Part shown: one piece after another, positions 1-12,781 of the stretch
Numbering within the stretch: the stretch's first letter is position 1
Layout of the letters: every line of letters begins with the position of its first letter
Origin: Zantedeschia hybrid cultivar
Lineage: Eukaryota; Streptophyta; Magnoliopsida; Alismatales; Araceae
DNA length: 64,000 nt
Assembly: GCA_030544215.1 (NCBI GenBank)
Contig: JARZZO010000008.1
Location: 18,120,614-18,184,613, forward strand
Direction of reading: 5' to 3'
The notes under the pieces: model-generated
The model's database searches: none
What the model saw: only the letters and a program-made list of their open reading frames with translations
What the model was told of the DNA's origin: nothing
Position numbers and translations under genes: made by a program

Positions 1-59
1 TTGAGAAGAACAATTTCACTGAACGAAAGATAGGTCAAGGACTCAAGGGCAGTAGTTGA

Positions 60-340
60 ATGTAGGAAGCTGTAGCTCATTACAAAGAGTTAGGTAATGG
101 GTGTAATCAATCTTATCAGACCTGGCACACCATCTTCCAGACGAGCTTACCTTGTCACCTTGGTGAAGCAAATTCTGTAGCCATGCGTGCTTCTATTAGT
201 TATGGTTTTCATATTATCTCTATTTTTCTGATTTCTTTTCCGGTTACGTAGAGCATATATATCTTGCCAGATCTCTGCACAAGTATGACGAGCACTTGGC
301 CTGATAAAGTGGTCATGCAAGCCATGTTCTATTTTAATTC
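60..340. repeat. Dispersed repeat, partner near 25888-26130
   Basis: The segment containing 'ggaagctgtagctcattaca', 'cttgtcaccttggtgaagca' and 'gccatgcgtgcttctattag' has a diverged same-strand partner 25.8 kb away ('ggaagctgttgctcattaca', 'cttgtcaccttgctgagaca', 'gccatgcgtgcttctattaa'). It is probably a fragment of a dispersed repeat. Its family is not recognised. Confidence 0.5.
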
Positions 341-529
341 CAAAAAAAAAAAAAGGAAAGGCGACTAGTGGTATCATATCCATAGCTTGTTGATTGCATA
401 TGAACAAAATTTATTGGCCTTGTGCTATCTCCATTTTAGAAGTCCTGAAGCTTCATATAAGAAAATTGTACATCGATAAAACTGGGCATGATTTTGTGCA
501 CATTTCTTGGAGCCACAAATATTGTAAGT

Positions 530-880
530 CTAATTTACAAGTGTCACTCAAAGCTAATGACATGATATTTAAGGAGACAAACTTTGACTTTAGAAGCCAT
601 AAAACACCCTTTTCTTGGCTTATTTTTTGTATTTTTTCTAATTTTAGAAGGTTAAATAAGCCAGTTTAGCCAACTCAGAATCAGAACTACTAGAACATCT
701 ATTTGTTCCGAAAAAATTTAAAATTCTCAACAAGAGTAGAAAGTACAATTGTCTGTCAAAGTAGCTCTTTTATATTTCAATAAATTTTGAGTTTCTACTA
801 GCTCTATATAAAAGCGTTAAGGTTGTGACTTTCATTAGTCGGAATAGTGGATTCAACATTTGTTCTCCATCCTGAACGCT
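530..880 (+). repeat. Direct repeat copy 1 (partner 1785-2130)
   Basis: The stretch from 'gtgtcactcaaagctaatga' through 'tctatataaaagcgttaagg' recurs in the same order at 1785-2130 with many substitutions and small indels. The offset is about 1.25 kb. The two copies look old, and neither contains a gene. Confidence 0.6.
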
Positions 881-1784
881 ACCTTCTCTTTTTTCCTTTT
901 CTTTTTTTTTTGAAAGTAGTCCATTGGTGTTGAGCATAGTCCCCAACTCTAGAGGAACTGAGATCGAGACGGCCCCAAGCCTACAAATTTATTTCATGAG
1001 GTGTGTTCTACACTCGACGTGAGAGATCCGCCGGCTGGACGACGGAGCTGCGGCACCAACGAGTGGTCCGCACGTAAACCGCCCAAACGGGACGAGCAGT
1101 CCGCCCAAATGGGTGACGTTTTCACGGGACGCCTGCCCACACAGCCTGTGCGTGGGTTCGAGGTCGTAACCTTCCTGACTGAGGAGGGGAGGGTGTACCA
1201 CCACGCCACGGTGCGGATACAGAACGTGACGCTTTCTTGACGTCTGATTTTGTGAGCCCTCTTACCTTTCGTTCTTCACAACTCTTCCCTTGCTCAGAGT
1301 AGTTGATCCAATCTCACCTCTCTTTGTAGCAGTGACTAGTGCTGACTGCATAGTAACGGACGTCAAAGCCTTACCAGTTGCCAATGATCTTTGATGTCAA
1401 TAACCATATTGATTTAAGAAGTCAGTGCGTTATTTATATATCCAAATAATAAGATTTGGCTCCCCCTTGGAGGTGCCCTGCTAATGTCAAGGAACACATC
1501 AAGTAAAATCATATTAATCCAATGGTTTAGTTATGGAGATGACGAGATTGATCTGAGTGAGAGAAAGTACAGAAGTTTATTACCTCTGGGGTGTGAAAGA
1601 TTTCGTTTCCTATTAATCCATTTCTTCTTTCTTCATCTTCTAGAAGTTCCAGCATGTTTGGCCGCTTGCCTGGATATCCATTCTCTCCTTGGGCTTCGGA
1701 AAATTTTACTGGGCGCATTAATTTCTTATTTGTCAATAGGATCAAAAAATAAAAAGCTCTTCCTGAATTCACAATTATAGCTCT

Positions 1785-2130
1785 AATTTGGAAGTGCCAC
1801 TCTTTGCTTAGTGACATGGTATTTAAGGAGAAACTTTGACTTTACAAATCACAAAGCGTCATTTTGGCTTATTTTTTATTTATTCCTCTAAGTTAGGAAA
1901 ATTTAATAAGTCAATTTTGCTAAATTACAACAGGAACAGAACTTGTGTTTGTTTAAAAGTATCTTAAAATTTATTCATAGCTAGTTTAGAAAGTCTGATT
2001 TTTGTCTAAGAACCTTTCTGTTTTTAAATAAGGTTTGGTTTATACTAGTTCTATATAAGAGCGTCAAAGTTGTAACTTCCGTTGTTTCGAATGGTGAGTT
2101 TAGATTTGGTTCTCCATTGAGAACTCATGA
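1785..2130 (+). repeat. Direct repeat copy 2 (partner 530-880)
   Basis: Same-strand partner of 530-880. It shares the 'gacatggtatttaaggag' block, the 'ttggcttattttttatttat' block and the 'ctatataagagcgtcaaagt' block in the same order. Confidence 0.6.
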
Positions 2131-2323
2131 TCTCTCGTAGATTTTGATGGCCCTCTCAATTTTTCTTTCTCCCTCTCTACGACCACACACAGCCAGAAGG
2201 GCTGTGACGTGTGTCTAGAGTAGGCTGGTCTTTCTCCATCGACTTTATTGGGCTGCCCAAACTGGACCACTCAGTGGATAAGCCATGATATCAGTATTGT
2301 CGGTCCTGCATTACTAATTAGTT

Positions 2324-2750
2324 GAACAGCTAATCAAAGCATTTGGTTCACCGTTCATGCATAGTACATACGAAAAACGTGTGGCTTTAATAGGGAAGGT
2401 GGACCTCCCCTCCAATCAAATAAATCAAAAGAACAAGAAGTGAAAGAGACACTGGCTAAGGTAAATACTTAACGGTAGGGCTGGTAAAATGGGTCTAGAT
2501 GTGTTAACAAACTCATTTAGAGTTAATGTTGGGTCTGGATGTACGTAATTTATGCAATAACAATCTTTTTGTCATACGTTAAACATTTTATTTCAAGAGT
2601 TTTATGAATTTAGATGTGAAATGAAGAGTATTTATCATGTGTATTATGATTTAAGATAAATAGATTCTTCATGAGGTCCACTTATCCTTTAGTGTCAAAA
2701 CAAAATAATTAGACTGAAGATCCGAGTCATTAACCTGCTTATCCGTTAAT
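2324..2750 (+). repeat. Direct repeat copy 1 (partner 3540-3950)
   Basis: Shares 'cgtgtggctttaatagggaa', 'gaacaagaagtga', 'aaaatgggtctagatgtgtt', 'taacaatctttttgtcatac' and 'taagataaatagattcttc' in order with 3540-3950. The offset is about 1.22 kb, close to the 1.25 kb offset of the neighbouring pair, so both may descend from one tandem duplication. Confidence 0.7.
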
Positions 2751-3539
2751 TTTATTAGGTCTAAGTATGAGTCTATATATCGTTAGATGCACCCTTTCCA
2801 AATCCCCTCATTCCTATCTTAAAAAAAATAAAATTTTGAATTTTTTAATATACAAATTGCTCCTTAGGGTTGTTCTCGTTTTTATGACTTTAATTTTTAC
2901 AGCTCGATCATAAAAGTCAAATGTAATAATCCAATCAAGTGCGTATCAAAATTTTTTATTTAAAGATATTAAAAAATGGTCAAAAAATAAAAAAATTATC
3001 AGTTAATCCGGGTTTTAATTTTGACCCCCAATGAAATGAAAGATGCACTCAATTGGATGCCCACAGTTGAGTTGTTGGATTGAACAGTAAAAATTAAACC
3101 CTAAGGAATAGGACTAACTTAAGGGAGTATTTGAATATTTTAAATTTTTTAAATTTTCTATTTTTTAATATCAAGAGAGGCGACGCATATATATATACAT
3201 AATCGAGCCATTTATCATGTATATATTAAAAAAAAAATTAAATTTTTTTAAGGTCAATCCATCATTCACTAACATTAATGTACTCTGATCTCTGATTGCA
3301 TAATCTAAAAAAATCTGAAAAATTAAAAATTGAGCTCTAGTGAATAGTAGAAAACACCCTTAATTGCTGTGAGCATAACAAAATGGGGTTTGATTTTTAA
3401 TTTTTTAAATTATTTTAGATCATCTTAAGATCGAATTGTACGAATATGTAGAACATAATGGAATCGACCTTAATAAGTTTATTTTTCTATTTTTTTATGT
3501 CAAACCCGACACAGTGCAGTAAATATTACTCTTAATTAC

Positions 3540-3950
3540 GTGAACAACTAACCAAGCAATTGGTTCATGCATGGTGCGTGCGAACGTGTGGCTTTAATAG
3601 GGAAGGTGGACCTTCCCTCCAAACAAACAAATCGAAAAGAACAAGAAGTGAACGGATGGTAACCTAAAATTAGCGCTGTAAAAATGGGTCCAGATGTGTT
3701 AACAAAGTCATTTGAGTCCGTTAATTAATTTTGAGCCTAGTTGTTTTCATTTATCCAATAACAATCTTATTGTCATATGTTAAACATTTTATTTCTAGAT
3801 TTTCATGAATTTATTGAGTCTACTAGTTGCCATGTATATTATTAGAGTTTAAGATAAATAGATTCTTCTGGAGGTCCACTTACTCTTTTGTGTCAAAGAA
3901 ATAATTAGACCGAAGATCCGGCTAATGATTTACCTGCTAAAGATAGAAGA
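3540..3950 (+). repeat. Direct repeat copy 2 (partner 2324-2750)
   Basis: Partner of 2324-2750, with the same block order and small substitutions. It ends near 'gaccgaagatccggctaatg', which matches 'gactgaagatccgagtcatt' in the first copy. Confidence 0.7.
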
Positions 3951-4560
3951 TTTAAGGAAAGAAAGAAGATTAGGCTTCCACCTCAGGGTTGATGCCCGAA
4001 GTGAAGATCAGTATCACAATGTCTCACGGCTCTCCCCGGAGGAGGAAAAAATCTAAATGTGTTACCATCCGTTCCTCAATGATGGAAATTTTAGATTGAT
4101 CACGTTGGCATTCCATTCCAAAACATGATGATATATATAAGAATACTGTCAAAATATGATTAATCAAAATTTCATACACAAGAAAAGCGTCATAAAAATG
4201 CTAAATAATACTGAAATTATGGATTAATAATTTGACATGAAACGTAAAAATTAAGTCCTCCTTTCTGTAGAATTTCTAAGCCGTGATACTTCTATCAGAA
4301 TGCTTGAACCAAGTGATTAACTCTCCACTGGAATCTTCAAAGGAACCGAAGCAAAAGTGAGTGAAAGAGAAAGCTAAGTAAAGACATGATTCAAAAGAAA
4401 ATGAGAGACAGATTTCCCACTCGCAGTTGATCCAACTGTGCAGAACACCCCTATAAATAACGGATTGAGATCGTGTAGCCACTTTCCTCCCACCACAATA
4501 ACTGAATCAATCAGAATGAGTGGAATACAAGCAGAAGAAATGGAATAGACGATCTCAATC

Positions 4561-4568
4561 TATAAATA
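4561..4568 (+). promoter_or_regulatory. TATA box of the phospholipase gene
   Basis: TATAAATA lies about 104 bp upstream of the lipase ATG. That would put transcription start near 4590 and give an 80-bp leader. A second TATAAATA lies near 4453 and is an alternative. Position is the only evidence. Confidence 0.5.
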
Positions 4569-4671
4569 ATACGCACCAGTCTTACGCCGACAGATCAAAG
4601 CAAGTAGAGGGAAGAACGACATAGGCACAGGACCCAGGCCAAGGCCATTAGTTTATCTACCCTGTCAGAAG

Positions 4672-6101
4672 ATGCTAGGAGACATAGCCAGCAGATGGAG
4701 GGAGCTCAAGGGCAATGGCCAGTGGAAAGGCCTCCTAGACCCCCTGGACATCGACCTCCGGCGCAAGATACTCCACTACGGGGACATGACGGAGGTGACC
4801 TACGACGCGTTCAACAGCGAGAAAGTGTCCAGGTTTGCCGGCAGCTGCCGCTACGGGCGGCAGAACCTGTTCGACAGGGTGGGCCTGACGGCGAGCAACC
4901 CCTACAGGTACCGCGCGACAAAGTACTTCTACGCAACGTCGGGCATCGACCTCCCCGGCGCCTTCCTCGTCAGGTCCCTCTCGAGGGAAGCGTGGAGCAA
5001 GGAGTCCAACTGGATCGGGTACGTGGCCGTGGCCACGGACGAGGCCACGGCGCTGCTGGGCAGGAGGGACATCCTGGTGGCATGGAGGGGCACCATCCAG
5101 GCCCTGGAGTGGGTCAACGACCTCGACTTCACGCTGGTGTCGGCCGCGAAGCTGCTGGGCGCGAACCCTTTTCCCTTGGGCCCGCTGGTGCACCATGGCT
5201 GGCTCTCCGTCTACACCTCCGACGACGCCAAGTCGCCGTTTAACAAGACCAGCGCTAGAGACCAGGTGCAGCTAGCTAAGCTAGCGATTCCCTCCCTCCG
5301 TCTTTCTTTCAAATGGGTGCTATTCAAGATATAATAATCAATTAGCCTGTTGTTAATTTCTTCGCAGGAGAAATTGTTACGGCAATTCTTCCTTTAATCG
5401 TTCTTTTATTTATGATGGTAATTAAACCTTTAATTAATTGTTATTGGTGATCATGGCAGGTCTTGAGCGAGATCAGGAACCTCGTCGAGAAGTACAGGGA
5501 CGAGGAGATCAGCATAACAATAACAGGCCACAGCCTGGGAGCCGCCCTCGCCACCTTAAACGCCGCTGACATCGTGGCCAACAAGGTCAACCAGCCGAAA
5601 GACCGCCCCGACAAGAGCTGCCCCGTCACGGCCTTCGTCTTCGCCAGCCCCCGTGTTGGCGACGCCGGTTTCCTGTCGGTTTTCTCCCGGCTGCCGGACC
5701 TAAGGCTGCTGCGCGTGCGCAACGTCCTGGACGTGGTGCCTAACTACCCGTTGCTGGGCTACTTCGACGTAGGCGTGGAGCTGACCATCGACACCACCAA
5801 ATCCCCCTACCTGAAGAGCCCCGGCAACATCTCCACATGGCATAACTTGGAGGGTTACCTCCATGGAGTGGCCGGAACTCATGGGATCCTAGGGGGGTTC
5901 GAGCTCGTCATCGACCGCGACGTCGCCCTCCTCAACAAGTCCGACGACTGTCTGAAAGTGGACTACCTTGTTCCGGCGTCGTGGTGGGTGGAGAAGAACA
6001 GGGGGATGCTGCAGGGTGCCGACGGGCGGTGGCAGTTGGTGGACCACGAGGACGAGGAGCTCGAGGAAGTAATCAAGCAGCTAGATTCTGCCAGCACCTA
6101 G
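4672..6101 (+). CDS. Phospholipase A1-II (DAD1-like class 3 lipase), two exons
   Basis: Exons 4672-5265 and 5460-6101 give a 411-residue protein, normal for plant class-II phospholipase A1. The intron is in phase 0 (cag|gtgcag ... ggcag|gtc) and the two reading frames join cleanly. The family hydrolyses the sn-1 acyl chain of glycerolipids. The lipase elbow GHSLG is at residues 221-225 (nucleophile Ser223), Asp289 lies in LDVVPNYP, and the conserved WHNLEGYLHG stretch (His326, His333) supplies the catalytic His. The N-terminal half has the usual class-II features, including LVAWRGT near residue 140 and a Ser-Pro-Phe-Asn-Lys-Thr-Ser-Ala segment before the splice site. I see no transit peptide, which fits the cytosolic class II rather than the plastid DAD1/class I. 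The start is the first ATG after the TATA box and gives a family-typical N-terminus. Expression and substrate cannot be read from sequence. Confidence 0.93.
5266..5459 (+). other. Intron of the phospholipase gene
   Basis: This 194-bp AT-rich intron runs from gtgcag to ggcag. Its position just before the VLSEI helix that leads to the GHSLG elbow is where the two open frames must be joined. Reading through without splicing gives an early stop. Confidence 0.9.
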
Positions 6102-6413
6102 CGGCAGGATGGAGCCTGTTAAGGAAGCGCATAACATGTTGGTTTCGGTTCCTTCCGTTTGTGTTGTGAGACTGCTGCTGTTGTTCTTGACACAGTACGT
6201 ACGTACGTACATGCAATAAGGAGATCGCACAAGCGAGCGTTAAATCCATAGCTAAAGAATATGGTAAGAGGATACTAAGAGATGAGATGGATCCTTCCCA
6301 AGCAACCTAAGATGGATGCCGTCCCTGGCTACCTAAGATTCCTAGTCCAGTGTATGGGCGTTTATGTTTGCAGTAATCAAATGCCCGCATGCAGTACTAT
6401 GTTAATGTGCGGT

Positions 6414-6419
6414 AATAAA
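6414..6419 (+). terminator. Candidate polyadenylation signal of the phospholipase gene
   Basis: AATAAA about 313 nt after the stop codon, in AT-rich sequence. A weaker AATAAG lies near 6216. Assigned only by motif and position. Confidence 0.35.
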
Positions 6420-8749
6420 TTCAGAAAGTAAGCATTTCTTTCTCTTACCTTATAAAAGTCTTACCCTTCTCCCAGATATATTGTGCATTCGTATGTTTGG
6501 AATTTGACGCACGCTAACATTATGATCTCGTTAACTCCGCGTGGGAATTATCTATTAGCTAGATCTTGTGGAAATTGGAATTCACCTGAGAATATTTTTC
6601 GGGGGCATATATGTTTTAGGTTAGAGGGGACAGAAGCAAAGATGGCATAGTTGCCAACCCTAACGTTAAACTTATTGGGTAATCTAACTAATATTCAACT
6701 TTGAAACAAAGAGTAAAGAAGTCATCACTCTTTTAATCACATTTTTGTTTATCTTTCAATCAATGTGTCTTGCTATTTTAACACATTCTCTCACCTACAA
6801 GAGTACTTTTATTATATTATATGTAAAATGACATATAGAGTGTGTATTTCAAAAATATGCCCATAGAGCATGATATCATGTTTAAATTATCAAGTTGTCT
6901 TACTGAAAATCTTAAGGTAGAAAAATAAGAGGGTATCAAACTTTTACTCATATTCATTCTGTGAAATTTTAGCAAATAACTCCTTAAAGTATTTCTAATA
7001 TGCAAAGAAACGTATGCATATACCAAAAAATCTCATAAACTTTCTTTTTATTCTAAAATAAATCCTCATATTTATGTGATGTGCGGAATGGTAGGCTTCT
7101 TAATGCCGGGGGGGGGGGTGTTTAAGTATCCAATGATTATATAGGAGCTTTCTTTTTGCATATATGTAAATTATAGCAAAATTTCTACCAAAATTGAGCT
7201 TGTTTGCTAAAAATCCTATTTTGTTCTTTATCTAATATAAAACTATTCTAACAACAGAAAAAAAAAGTCTCATAGAGCATACGTACGCTTGGTGCCTTAG
7301 TAGTAGGTAATGTTAAAGACGTACAAATGTTCTGTGATCTTTAGTTTCACATTGATTTGAAGATAAAATAAAATATGATCAAACGAGTGGTATCTTTTTT
7401 TTTATCCCTACCTTAAAGTTTTAAATTAGCTGTACCAGTAAATTTTGCATCATATTAGAGCTTGCCTAGATTCAGCTCGTAATTGCACATGTTATGTCTT
7501 CGTCAGGTTCTTGCATTATTTTTACAGCTGCAAAATCATTTCTAATTTATAAGTGATGTGAGAGACGACAAAAATTGTGTAAGAATTTCTTTTTGCATAT
7601 ATGTTTTTTATTTGAGATTTTCTGCATATATAAAATTCTTTGGAGGTATTTTCTGAACATCTTGTTTTACTTTATCGAATGTAATATTTTAACAACAAAC
7701 ATAATAGAATGATTAGGAAAGGTGCGGTGCGTATGCTTGGTGCCTAACTAGAAACAAGATCCTCTATACCTCCTCCTCTAGGTCATGGTGTGCTCTTACT
7801 CATGAAGAGGAGAGGTGTTGGGGGTACACCCTGTTATTTTGAATTTGAGCCACAACTCAACAGTCATCCCCTCATGTATATGGTCTCAGATGTTAAATAT
7901 TGTCACATAAAGTGGACTAAAATGTTAAACAAACTTAAAAAGTGGAAGCCTCCTTACTTAATAGTTAATACCCTAATGTGGGGTGTTTGGGAAAGGTTTT
8001 TTTTTTAAGACTATTTCACACGTAAAGAATATTTTCTTCGTTTTTTATTTTAGATCCTAAAAGTGACATGCCTTAATCTTTTGGTAATAACCGAACTATT
8101 TTTCAAAATGTTTGGAGCCAGCATCCTCCCCTAGAGAGCCGTGTCCAGGAAGGGTCCTTACCTCGGAGTAGGATCTCCACTCTTTGTCTATTGAGAAAGT
8201 CGAAGGCTCGATTTCCTCTTTTAAATTTGGGCAGAGTTACGGCCAAACAGGTTTAATTAAGGTTATCTTTTCTTTCTTAGTTTTATTATAAAAGAGAAAA
8301 TTTAAAAAATATATATTTAAACATTTATAAGATTTTAAATAGGACGACTTAATACAATTAGTATAATATTATAATTTATAAGTATGAATCAGGTCATATA
8401 CTTTGTGTTTATCATTGTACACGTGACAAAGTGCCATTCAAACTATATATATGAAGGAATATATTAAAATAGAGATCAAAACCAGTTTATAAAGAATAAA
8501 ATCCTCTTACCTTAACATCTTAAGATTTTAAAATTTCGGGTAGTCGGACATGCTGAAAAACGTAAATGATCAAGACTTCCACCTGCAGAGCCGACTCGAT
8601 CCGAGGTAAGCAAGTGGGGCCGCAGTATGTTTTACGTTCAAAGATGTTGAGAGCACAACCATGTTGTCCTAAATCCCACCGACAATGCGGTGGGCTTGAG
8701 ATGGTCCCATTTATGACGGCCTAAAAGGAACCGGAAAATTTAAATACAA
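6420..8749. other. AT-rich intergenic DNA
   Basis: No gene is supported. Short similar blocks recur: 'tttctttttgcatatatgt' near 7150 and 7590, and 'gcttggtgcct' near 7288 and 7735. These suggest old duplicated repeat DNA. A G9 run lies near 7109. A 'gtcgaaggctcgatttcc' stretch near 8200 faintly resembles a pol III B box, but I could not build a SINE around it. Confidence 0.5.
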
Positions 8750-9099
8750 CTAGTTATAATATCGTGCGATGCACGACGAATTATAAAATTTGAATAAAAT
8801 AATTATAATTAATATAAGTGAAATTAATTTTTTATTCTTTGTAAATAAATGAATAAAATAATTACAGAAGAATATATGTTCAAAAATACTAATATTTTTT
8901 CCTATGAATATTAAATTAATTGTTTGGTAAATATTGAAAGTTCAAAACCATTGTATCTAATTGAAATATGGATTCAGAGAGAAAATTAAAAAGTGAACTG
9001 AAAGTCATTATTATTATCTCATTAGATTTTTTTTTCAATAAATGTTGTGTTGAAATTTAGATTGAGAGAAAAATGATAGAGAGACTGATCTCGCTAATA

Positions 9100-9277
9100 A
9101 CAAAATTAGTTATTATTATCTCATGAGACTATCTCAATAATGATAATAAATATTAAAATTTATTCTTATTATTATCCTAAGAGACTGTCCTAATATTAAC
9201 AATAACAACAACAACAACAACAACAACAATAATAACAATAATAATATGAGTGAGAAAAATCAGACAAAGATTGGTCT

Positions 9278-9330
<53 letters not shown>

Positions 9331-9399
9331 CAATTAATAATACTTTCAAAAATAATAATAATATCAAAATTAATTATTATTATCTCATGACACTACTTC

Positions 9400-9430
<31 letters not shown>

Positions 9431-10356
9431 TTAATAATATCAAAATTAATTATTATTATTCCAAAAGATTGCAACAGCAACAACAATAATAATAATAATA
9501 ATATAATTGGAGATTAAAAAATAGGTGATAGAAATATTAATAGAGAGAGAAAAAATGTGAAAGAGGAGAAAACGATATAATAATAATTTTTTACAAAATA
9601 ATAATAATGTCAAACTTAGTTATTATAGTCCATGAGACTGTCCTAATAATAATAATAATAATATCTAAATTAATTATTATTATTCCAACAAATTGCAACA
9701 ACAACAACAATTATAATAAGAAACAGAAAAAATAAGAGATATAAATATTAATAGGGAGAGAGAAAAATGTGAAAGAAGAGAAAGAAAGTTAATAATAATA
9801 ATAATAATAAAATAATAATAATATTGAAATCAATTATTATTATCTCATGAGACTATCATTTTGATATTAATTTTAATGATAATAATATCAAAATTAGTAT
9901 TATTATCCCATAAGACTATCCCAATAATAATAATAATAATAATAATACTTTCCATCAACTTAGATTAAAATAATAAAAATAATAATAATACTTTAAAAAT
10001 AATAATAATTTCATAATTAGTTATTATTGTCCCATGAGACTATCCTAATAACAACAACAATAATAATAATAATAATAATATCAAGATTAGTTATTATTAT
10101 CATCTCATGGGACTATACCAATAATAATAATAAGAAGAATAAAATAATAACACTTGTAAATTAATAATAATAATATACTAATATCTTTTACCATCTTAGG
10201 TGATGATGATGATGATAATAACAATAATAAAATATTTTTTAAAAATAATAATGAAGTCAAAATTGATTATTATTATCTCATGAGACTATCTTAATAATAA
10301 TAATAATTATTATAATTATAATGTCAAAATTAGTTATTACTATCCTAAGAGATTGC

Positions 10357-10388
<32 letters not shown>

Positions 10389-10690
10389 AATAATAATAGG
10401 GGACAGAAAAATAGGAGATATAAATTTTAATAGGGAGAGAGAAAAATGTGAAAGAGGAGAAAGAGAGATAATAATAATAATAATAATAATATCAAAATTA
10501 ATTATTATTATCCTATGAGACTACTATTTTGATATTGATTTTATTATTATTAATGATAATATCAAAATAGTTATTATTATCCCATAAGAGTATCCAATAC
10601 TAATAATAATAATATTAATATTAAAATTAGCTATTATTATTCTCAGAGATTACAACAACAAGAACAACAATAATAATAGGGGACAAAAAA
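9100..10690. repeat. AAT/CAA trinucleotide tracts with a recurring interspersed motif
   Basis: Runs of (aat)n, (att)n and (caa)n are separated by more than ten variants of 'ttattattatctcatgagac' and several copies of a 'gagagaaaaatgtgaaagag' block. The spacing is irregular, so this is a degenerate compound repeat and not a pure microsatellite. Confidence 0.8.
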
Positions 10691-11036
10691 TAGGAGATAA
10701 CCTCTTATTTGACATTGGGTATTTCTTTCTCTACTCGTATAATCTGATCAAATGATGATGGAGATTAGAAATGACTGATAAAATTGTGTAAAATTCAAAA
10801 ATTGGAATATTTATTTTACAAATTTCATTATGTCAAGCAAACAATTAAGAGATGCTATTTTTCTTTTTAAAAATATACTCTTCGGATATTCGTCCCTTGG
10901 CGACCATCTTAAAAGTTTTCATTTGATGTATTAAAGCAACAAGTGTACCATCTGAAATGAGGCTATATAATTTGGTACTTGGTTTTACTGATAAACATGA
11001 TCTATACTTGTCCTTGAGCTAGGCTTGCAATCGTAA

Positions 11037-11180
11037 GAGAGAGAGAGGGAGGGAGAGAGAGATCATGAGAGAGAGAGAGAGAGAGAGAGAATTAATGAGA
11101 GAAAGAGGAGAGAGAGAGAATTAATGAGAGGGAGAGGGGAGGTAGGGAGAATTAATGAGAAAGAGAGAGGAGGGAGAAAT
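11037..11180 (+). repeat. GA-rich microsatellite
   Basis: Interrupted (GA)n with repeated 'gagaattaatgagag' blocks. Low-complexity DNA with no coding content. Confidence 0.85.
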
Positions 11181-11317
11181 AATTAGTGAGAGCTAATTAA
11201 CAGGGGACAAAGATATTAATAGATAATGGAGAGAAAGGGAGAGAGAATTTAGGCGAAAAACAAAATTATCTAATGTTGACATGTGGCATCTAGAAACTCT
11301 GTTTTATATATATAGTA

Positions 11318-12781
11318 TGTTAGTATTAGGTGATCCGAAAGTCAATCCGATACTATGTATTATTTAATTTATTAATATAATGACATAAATTCATTGTGTA
11401 ATTAAATTGATCTTTGTTTATCGTATCACGATGAAGTTCATGAACATATGCAATAGTGTTCGGATTATGATGAGATCATAATTACGGGACCGAAGACTTA
11501 TAAACACATGTTCTTAATTGTTCCTAGTCGGAGGATGTTTGAGACAAGCATCAAGCATCTGAATAGACTAGTACATGTTTCTTCAGCTCATATAATGATG
11601 GTGACTGATTCTATAAGTCACTTGTGTGGAGACACTATGCTGGATCTATAAGTGCTTATTGGTGAATGAGTTCACTGAACTGATCCGACCATGAATCGCT
11701 AGATAGTATCTACCTAGTTGTTAACTAGCTTGATCCTTTTGTCACAGTTGTGTGGATAGTCTTTGGACCTGAGACGTTAAGGATACCTTGTTGGTAGATT
11801 TATGAACTTTGACCTTGACTAACGAATCCCAAATCATGGGTTATCTATAAGTCAAGTGATCGGGTTCAGGGAGACGCTCTCGAAGGTAATTGTATGTTCA
11901 ATACGGGATCATCCGCTATCGGTAATAGGAGAGAGAATGTTCCAAAAATGATACGCTTAAGTCCCTAGCCAGGACGAACTCTATATCAGATAAAGAGTTA
12001 TCTGATATAGATTAGCGGCATCTGATTCGAGTGAATCGACCGGCTAGGGTTTAATAGTAAACTATACCCTAGGTCGATTCGAGAACATTGCACGGATGAA
12101 GGATTATATCCGCGCGATAACCATTGATGGAAAGGTTCTTATAGTAGGTTGCATAAACCCAAATACTTTCTGGGATCACGCAGTATTGCTTGGCACCCAA
12201 CGAGATTGGAAGCCCGTCCAAATTTATTGTGGGACATTGAATTCGACTGATTAATTAATATAAGGATATTAATTAATTCAGTAGGTCCGTAAAGGGTACT
12301 GGACTTAATGGGCCATTAACTAGAGTGGTATTTGGGCCTAGAGGGTCACATGCAAAAGATTTTCAAATTTTAGATAAGTGTGGATTTTTTCTGAAAAATT
12401 GCGAAACACTTAATATAAAATACTGGGGCTAGGTCAGGGGTAGGCAACCCGGACCTAGCCGCCCCCCTCTCTCTCCTCTCTCTCTCTCTGGGCGCTCCCT
12501 TCCTCTGGCCGGCCCTAAAGACTCCGCTTCGACTCCTACCTGCTCCGTCTTCCCGTTCGACGGGAATTTGAATCCGCATGTCGCGGAGGATTACGCGCAG
12601 TCAGACAGGATTTACAGACGTTGCTACGAGCGAGGATGATCCACCGAGAAGAAGATCGAGTTGATACCGCTGTAGGCCGGACACCTGCGCGGCTTGCGGC
12701 ATCACACCGACGGAACCGGACGAATGCGGCATCACGCCGATTTACCGTTTAAGATTTTGTAGATCGAAACGGGATGGATCC
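11318..12781 (+). mobile_element. Truncated Copia-type LTR
   Basis: It starts TGTTAGTATTAGGTGATC, matching the LTR start of the Copia element at 56971-58523 read on its own strand. It shares the internal 'gggcctagagggtcaca' block and a GC-rich late part ('gcgcggcttgcgg' then 'cacaccgacggaac'). The expected ...CCCAACA end is missing. The sequence switches at 12781/12782 into a Ty3/gypsy LTR start. This is therefore an LTR fragment with no internal region attached. Confidence 0.65.

Larger units (their letters stand above)
1..4560. other. AT-rich intergenic region with old internal duplications
   Basis: No gene is supported here. The open frames are short, lack recognisable motifs and are not conserved between the duplicated copies. 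A GC-rich island at about 1010-1240 stands out from the AT-rich background but encodes nothing I recognise. The region holds imperfect direct repeats, listed separately. Confidence 0.6.
8750..11317. mobile_element. Simple-repeat-rich element of uncertain class
   Basis: The left side has 'ctagttataatatcgtgcga' followed by 'tgcacgacg'. The right side has 'gacatgtggcatctagaaac' and a 'ttttatatatatagta' end. In plants this pair of edge motifs often bounds non-autonomous repeats, but I cannot assign the class or confirm a target-site duplication. The interior is (AAT)n and (CAA)n tracts alternating with a recurrent 'tctcatgagactat' block, then a GA-rich tract. No coding sequence is seen. Confidence 0.4.

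Noticed and set aside
1001..1240. GC-rich 79-codon open frame, possible gene or SINE
   Set aside because: No recognisable protein motif, frames open in both strands because of GC content, and the 'gggttcgaggtc' stretch only partly fits a pol III B box with no A box or tail.
4695..5243. Long frames overlapping the lipase exon on both strands
   Set aside because: They are frame shadows of the GC-rich lipase exon; the true frame has the lipase motifs and splices correctly.
10321..10518. Frame with poly-Thr and poly-Ile
   Set aside because: Product of trinucleotide repeats.
8750..11317. Helitron
   Set aside because: The edge motifs are suggestive, but there is no TC start, no CTRR end with hairpin and no A|T insertion evidence that I could fix.
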